DNA from: DATAES01 sp963721305
GTDB taxonomy: Bacteria > Actinomycetota > Acidimicrobiia > Acidimicrobiales > JACDCH01
Direction of reading: 5' to 3'
Assembly (NCBI GenBank): GCA_963721305.1
Contig: CAVRIR010000005.1
Span: 62,001-126,000, forward strand
DNA: 64,000 bases
This document shows positions 61,200 through 64,000 of this stretch, piece after piece. The notes beneath the pieces were generated by a model that was given only the letters and a program-made list of their open reading frames with translations, ran no database searches and was not told the origin of the DNA. The first letter of the stretch is position 1, and each line of letters begins with the position of its first letter. The position numbers and the translations under genes were made by a program.

Positions 61200-62555
61200 C
61201 TAGTTGAGATGGATCGGATTGACGATGTCGAGGAAGATCGTCGCCGCGCCGAGCACCACGAGCACCATCACGACCGCGTACGCGACCGGCATCATCTTCA
61301 TGACGTCAGCGTGGTACGGCCGACCCTTGCGGGACCGGACGCGCTCGTAGGTCGCGATCACGACGTGACCACCGTCCAGCGGCAGCAGCGGGATGAGGTT
61401 GAAGATCCCGATCATGATGTTGATGCTGGCGAAGAACGCGAGGAAGGCGAACGCGCCTTTCGAGGCGATCTCTGCTCCGATACGTCCTGCACCGATGATG
61501 GAGATCGGTCGGTTCTGGTCGACCGTCGACGATCCCGAGTCAGAGCCGCCGGTCGCGGCCGCTGAGCTGTTGGTCTGCGAGGACGACGTGCTGCCCTCGT
61601 TCACCACGGTGTCGGCGAAGTGCGACAGGCCGGATGGCGAGAAGAACGCACCGAAGAACCCGAACGTCTCCTTCGTGACGTGACCGAACTCGGTGACCGA
61701 TCGTCCCGCGGCCGTGAACGGCGAGACGCGCTCGCTCGGCAGCGAGGTCTGCTCGACGCCCAGGAACCCGTGACCGTCGCTCGTACCGATCGTGGTCTCG
61801 GTCGTCACTTGCTGCCCGTTGCGCATGAGAACGATCGGCACGGTCCTACCCGCGCGGGGGAGGACGACGTCATGCAACTGATCGAACGACGCGATCTGTT
61901 GGCCGTCGATCGACACGATCTTGTCGCCCGGCTGGATGCCAGCTTGCTCCGCGGCGGATCCGGCGACGGTCTCCTTGATGACGAAGTCGTCGGTGTGTGT
62001 GAACAAGTGGCCGCCCGGCGCGCCGAACACCGCGAACACGAGGAACATGGCCACGAGTGCCTGCAGGAAGTGCATCGTCGAGCCCGCGACCGCGACGCCG
62101 AGGCGCTTCGGATAGCTCTGCTGGCGATAGGTGCGGGGCTCGTCCTCCGGCGGCACCTCGTCGAGATTGTGCATGCCGATGATGCGGACGTACGCGCCCG
62201 CTGGCAATGCCTTGACCCCGTACTCGGTCTCGCCTCGCTGGAACGACCACAGCTTCGGCCCGAAGCCGAGGAAGAACTCGGTGACCTTCATGCCGGACTT
62301 CTTGGCCACGATGTAGTGGCCGAACTCGTGCAGGACGATCATCAGGACGAAGGCGAAGATCACCAGCAACAGCGGCCAGCCGCCGGCCAGCGCGATGAAG
62401 AGCACGAGGGCGAGGACCAGCGCGAGGGTGATGCGACGATCAGGTGCGCCGACAGGGCCACCGTTCGACGTCGGCTCGGCGGCGCGCTCGGTGACCGGGC
62501 TGGCCGGGTCGGGGGCGGTCTCCGTCTGGGGGTGGGTGTCCGCGACGTCGGTCAC
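61200..62555 (-). CDS. Site-2 protease family zinc metalloprotease (RseP-like)
   Basis: A 451-residue intramembrane protease. The zinc motif is HEFGH (76–80) in VLHEFGHYIVAKKSG, and the third ligand lies in IPLLPLDGGHVVIA. A PDZ domain sits between (AGIQPGDKIVSIDGQQIASF). The N-terminus is a 40-residue Pro/Glu-rich lead before the first membrane segment. Relatives cleave anti-sigma factors. The GTG overlaps the dxr stop (GTGA). The dxr–rseP–ispG order is conserved in actinobacteria. Confidence 0.93.
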   Translation of the reverse strand: MTDVADTHPQTETAPDPASPVTERAAEPTSNGGPVGAPDRRITLALVLALVLFIALAGGWPLLLVIFAFVLMIVLHEFGHYIVAKKSGMKVTEFFLGFGPKLWSFQRGETEYGVKALPAGAYVRIIGMHNLDEVPPEDEPRTYRQQSYPKRLGVAVAGSTMHFLQALVAMFLVFAVFGAPGGHLFTHTDDFVIKETVAGSAAEQAGIQPGDKIVSIDGQQIASFDQLHDVVLPRAGRTVPIVLMRNGQQVTTETTIGTSDGHGFLGVEQTSLPSERVSPFTAAGRSVTEFGHVTKETFGFFGAFFSPSGLSHFADTVVNEGSTSSSQTNSSAAATGGSDSGSSTVDQNRPISIIGAGRIGAEIASKGAFAFLAFFASINIMIGIFNLIPLLPLDGGHVVIATYERVRSRKGRPYHADVMKMMPVAYAVVMVLVVLGAATIFLDIVNPIHLN

Positions 62556-63721
62556 GCGGCCGTCCTCTTCTCGATCAGTTGGCGGGCCTCGTCTCTGGCC
62601 CTGCGGTCTACTTCGACGACAACGTCGGCGCTGTCCGCTTTCGTTCCATCATGGCGGTCGAGGATCTCGAAGAGAACATCGGCGATGGAAGTCCAGGGGA
62701 TGAGGCCGTCCAGAAATGCTGCCACGGCAACCTCGTTGGCGGCATTCAGCCACGCCGGAGCCGTCTCGCCCATGCGTCCGGCCTCGTAGGCGAGGCGCAG
62801 GCACGGGAACGCGTCGAGGTCGGGCGGCTCGAAGTCGAGGCGGCCGAGCTCGCTCCAGTCGATGCGGCCGAACGGGGTGGTGATGCGGTCGGGATAGGCC
62901 AGCGCGTAACCGATGGGCAGCCGCATGTCCGGCAGCGACAGCTGGGCGATCGTCGCCCCATCCGTGAACTCGACCATCGAGTGCACGATCGACTGCGGGT
63001 GCACGACGACCTCGATGCGGTCGTAGTCGACGTCGAACAGCTCGTGGGCCTCGATGACCTCGAGTCCCTTGTTCATCAGGGTGGACGAGTCCACCGTGAT
63101 CTTGGGCCCCATCTTCCACGTGGGATGGGCGAGCGCGTCCTCGACGGTCACGCCGGCGAGCTCGGCACGGGTCCGTCCTCTGAACGGCCCGCCGCTCGCG
63201 GTGAGGACGATCCGGTCGACCTTGTCCGGGTCTCCCCCGGCGTTCGCCCGAAGGCACTGATGGACGGCGCAGTGCTCGCTGTCCACGGGCACGAGCTCGG
63301 CGCCCGGGGTGCGACGGACCCGTCGCACGACCGGCCCAGCGGCGATGAGGGATTCCTTGTTGGCGAGCGCCAGCCGCTTCCCGGCCCCGAGCGCGGCGAG
63401 CGTCACGGGCAGTCCGGCGAAGCCGACGACACCGTTGACCACGATGTCGGCATCGGTGCTGACGGCCGCGAGGGCATCCGGGCCGGCAACCAGCTCGGTG
63501 CCGTCCGGAAGCAGTGCCGCCAGCTCGGGCGCCCTGGTCTCGTCCGCCAGCGCCACGACCGCTGGACGGAACTCCGCCGCCTGCTTCGCCAGCAGCTCGA
63601 CCGACGACGCCGCTCCGAGCGCGACCACGTCGTACGCGCCCGGCTCGCACCGCACGACGTCGAGCGCCTGGGTGCCGATCGAGCCGGTCGCACCGACGAT
63701 GGCGAGCGTTGACGTGCCCAT
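62552..63721 (-). CDS. dxr: 1-deoxy-D-xylulose-5-phosphate reductoisomerase
   Basis: DXR makes methylerythritol phosphate, the first committed isoprenoid intermediate. The 389-residue protein has the NADPH loop AIVGATGSIGTQALDVV, ALANKESLIAAG, the metal/substrate motif VPVDSEHCAVHQCL, and LTASGGPFRGRT. Length is normal. It is preceded by cdsA, as in many bacteria, with a 119-bp spacer. Confidence 0.96.
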   Translation of the reverse strand: MGTSTLAIVGATGSIGTQALDVVRCEPGAYDVVALGAASSVELLAKQAAEFRPAVVALADETRAPELAALLPDGTELVAGPDALAAVSTDADIVVNGVVGFAGLPVTLAALGAGKRLALANKESLIAAGPVVRRVRRTPGAELVPVDSEHCAVHQCLRANAGGDPDKVDRIVLTASGGPFRGRTRAELAGVTVEDALAHPTWKMGPKITVDSSTLMNKGLEVIEAHELFDVDYDRIEVVVHPQSIVHSMVEFTDGATIAQLSLPDMRLPIGYALAYPDRITTPFGRIDWSELGRLDFEPPDLDAFPCLRLAYEAGRMGETAPAWLNAANEVAVAAFLDGLIPWTSIADVLFEILDRHDGTKADSADVVVEVDRRARDEARQLIEKRTAA

Positions 63722-63767
63722 CTATCGCATGCTCCGGGCGTCGCTTCGCTCCTGCCTCCGCATGACG

Positions 63768-63799
63768 GCCGGCCCGACGCTGGCGCTTCCCGGGCCGGC
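63768..63799 (-). terminator. Hairpin between cdsA and dxr
   Basis: GCCGGCCCG (63768–63776) pairs with CGGGCCGGC (63791–63799), a perfect 9-bp stem and 14-base loop, in the 119-bp cdsA–dxr space. There is no U-tract, so termination is possible but unproven. Confidence 0.4.
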
Positions 63800-63840
63800 G
63801 CTGCCAGACGTGGTCACGGAGCGCACTGTCGCATTGTGGT

Positions 63841-64000
63841 CAGAAAATCAGGATCAGGGCGGCGTAGTAGGTGGCGGGGAGGACGAACAGCAGGGCGTCG
63901 AAGCGGTCGAGGATGCCGCCGTGGCCCGGTAGCAGCGTGCCCATGTCCTTCACGCCGAGATCGCGCTTGATCACCGACTCGCAGAGGTCGCCGAGCGTCG
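63841..64000 (-). CDS. cdsA: Phosphatidate cytidylyltransferase, C-terminal end
   Basis: The last 52 residues of CdsA, which makes CDP-diacylglycerol for phospholipid synthesis. The family signature is present: ESVIKRDLGVKDMGTLLPGH, then GGILDRFDALLF, followed by a hydrophobic end (VLPATYYAALILIF). The gene runs off the right edge of the window. PgsA, encoded at 14 kb, uses its product. Confidence 0.92.

Overview
The window is a high-GC, densely packed piece of an actinobacterial chromosome. Gene content and order suggest the class Acidimicrobiia: a nrdR–LysM–lexA block, an F420-type luciferase-family oxidoreductase, an archaeal-type prolyl-tRNA synthetase, the rimP–nusA–ylxR–infB–ylxP–rbfA–truB–ribF operon and many GTG starts. 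This placement is inferred from content alone. Most neighbours on a strand are translationally coupled through ATGA, GTGA or TGATG overlaps.

Layout. 1–2.2 kb: end of a RibD_C-type reductase, nrdR, an SOS-linked LysM membrane protein and lexA, with four SOS boxes between the last two. 2.2–10.4 kb (minus): dapE, dapD, dapC, hflX, dapF, miaA, an LLM oxidoreductase and miaB. 10.4–15.7 kb: recA with an SOS box, then thpR, cinA, pgsA and rimO. 15.7–26.9 kb (minus): a GH172/SMP-30 pair, ftsK, RNase J, dapA, a winged-helix protein, an ATP-grasp enzyme, a HAD phosphatase and an acyl-CoA ligase. 27.0–30.4 kb (plus): a coupled aminotransferase, Gfo/Idh dehydrogenase and ceramidase-like hydrolase. 30.4–38.2 kb: mixed accessory and lipid genes (PPK2, iron-permease-like protein, GNAT, di-iron ferritin-like protein, SURF1, second acyl-CoA ligase, membrane protein, SDR). 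38.2–43.4 kb (minus): dapB, M16 protease, pnp and rpsO. 43.5–49.9 kb: FMN-binding proteins, two damaged secreted-protein genes, a flavodoxin, a Cys-containing unknown protein, a membrane multicopper oxidase fused to a blue-copper domain, and an alpha/beta hydrolase. 50.0–57.7 kb (minus): the nusA–infB–ribF operon. 57.8–64 kb (minus): thioesterase, proS, ispG, rseP, dxr and the end of cdsA.

Themes. Six diaminopimelate genes (dapA, B, C, D, E, F) lie here in three groups. DNA-damage control is concentrated in the first 12 kb: lexA, the LysM gene and recA share identical SOS boxes, and the LysM gene and recA also share a 28-nt promoter-like block. Sequences resembling DosR/DevR boxes precede the flavodoxin/FMN-protein pair and the multicopper oxidase, suggesting a small oxygen- or redox-responsive regulon.

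Non-coding structure includes three copies of a 52-bp hairpin repeat, two copies of a 60-bp repeat, a recA–miaB hairpin whose G·U pairs point to an RNA, and a structured rpsO–pnp leader. Several conserved genes (RibD_C, thpR, cinA, rimO, SMP-30, Gfo/Idh, the acyl-CoA ligase C-terminus, two secreted proteins) are broken by single-base frameshifts. I read most of these as assembly errors because conserved protein resumes in another frame each time. No tRNA, rRNA, CRISPR array, transposase or phage gene was recognised. Apart from the spaces described below, no gene-free stretch exceeds 300 bases.
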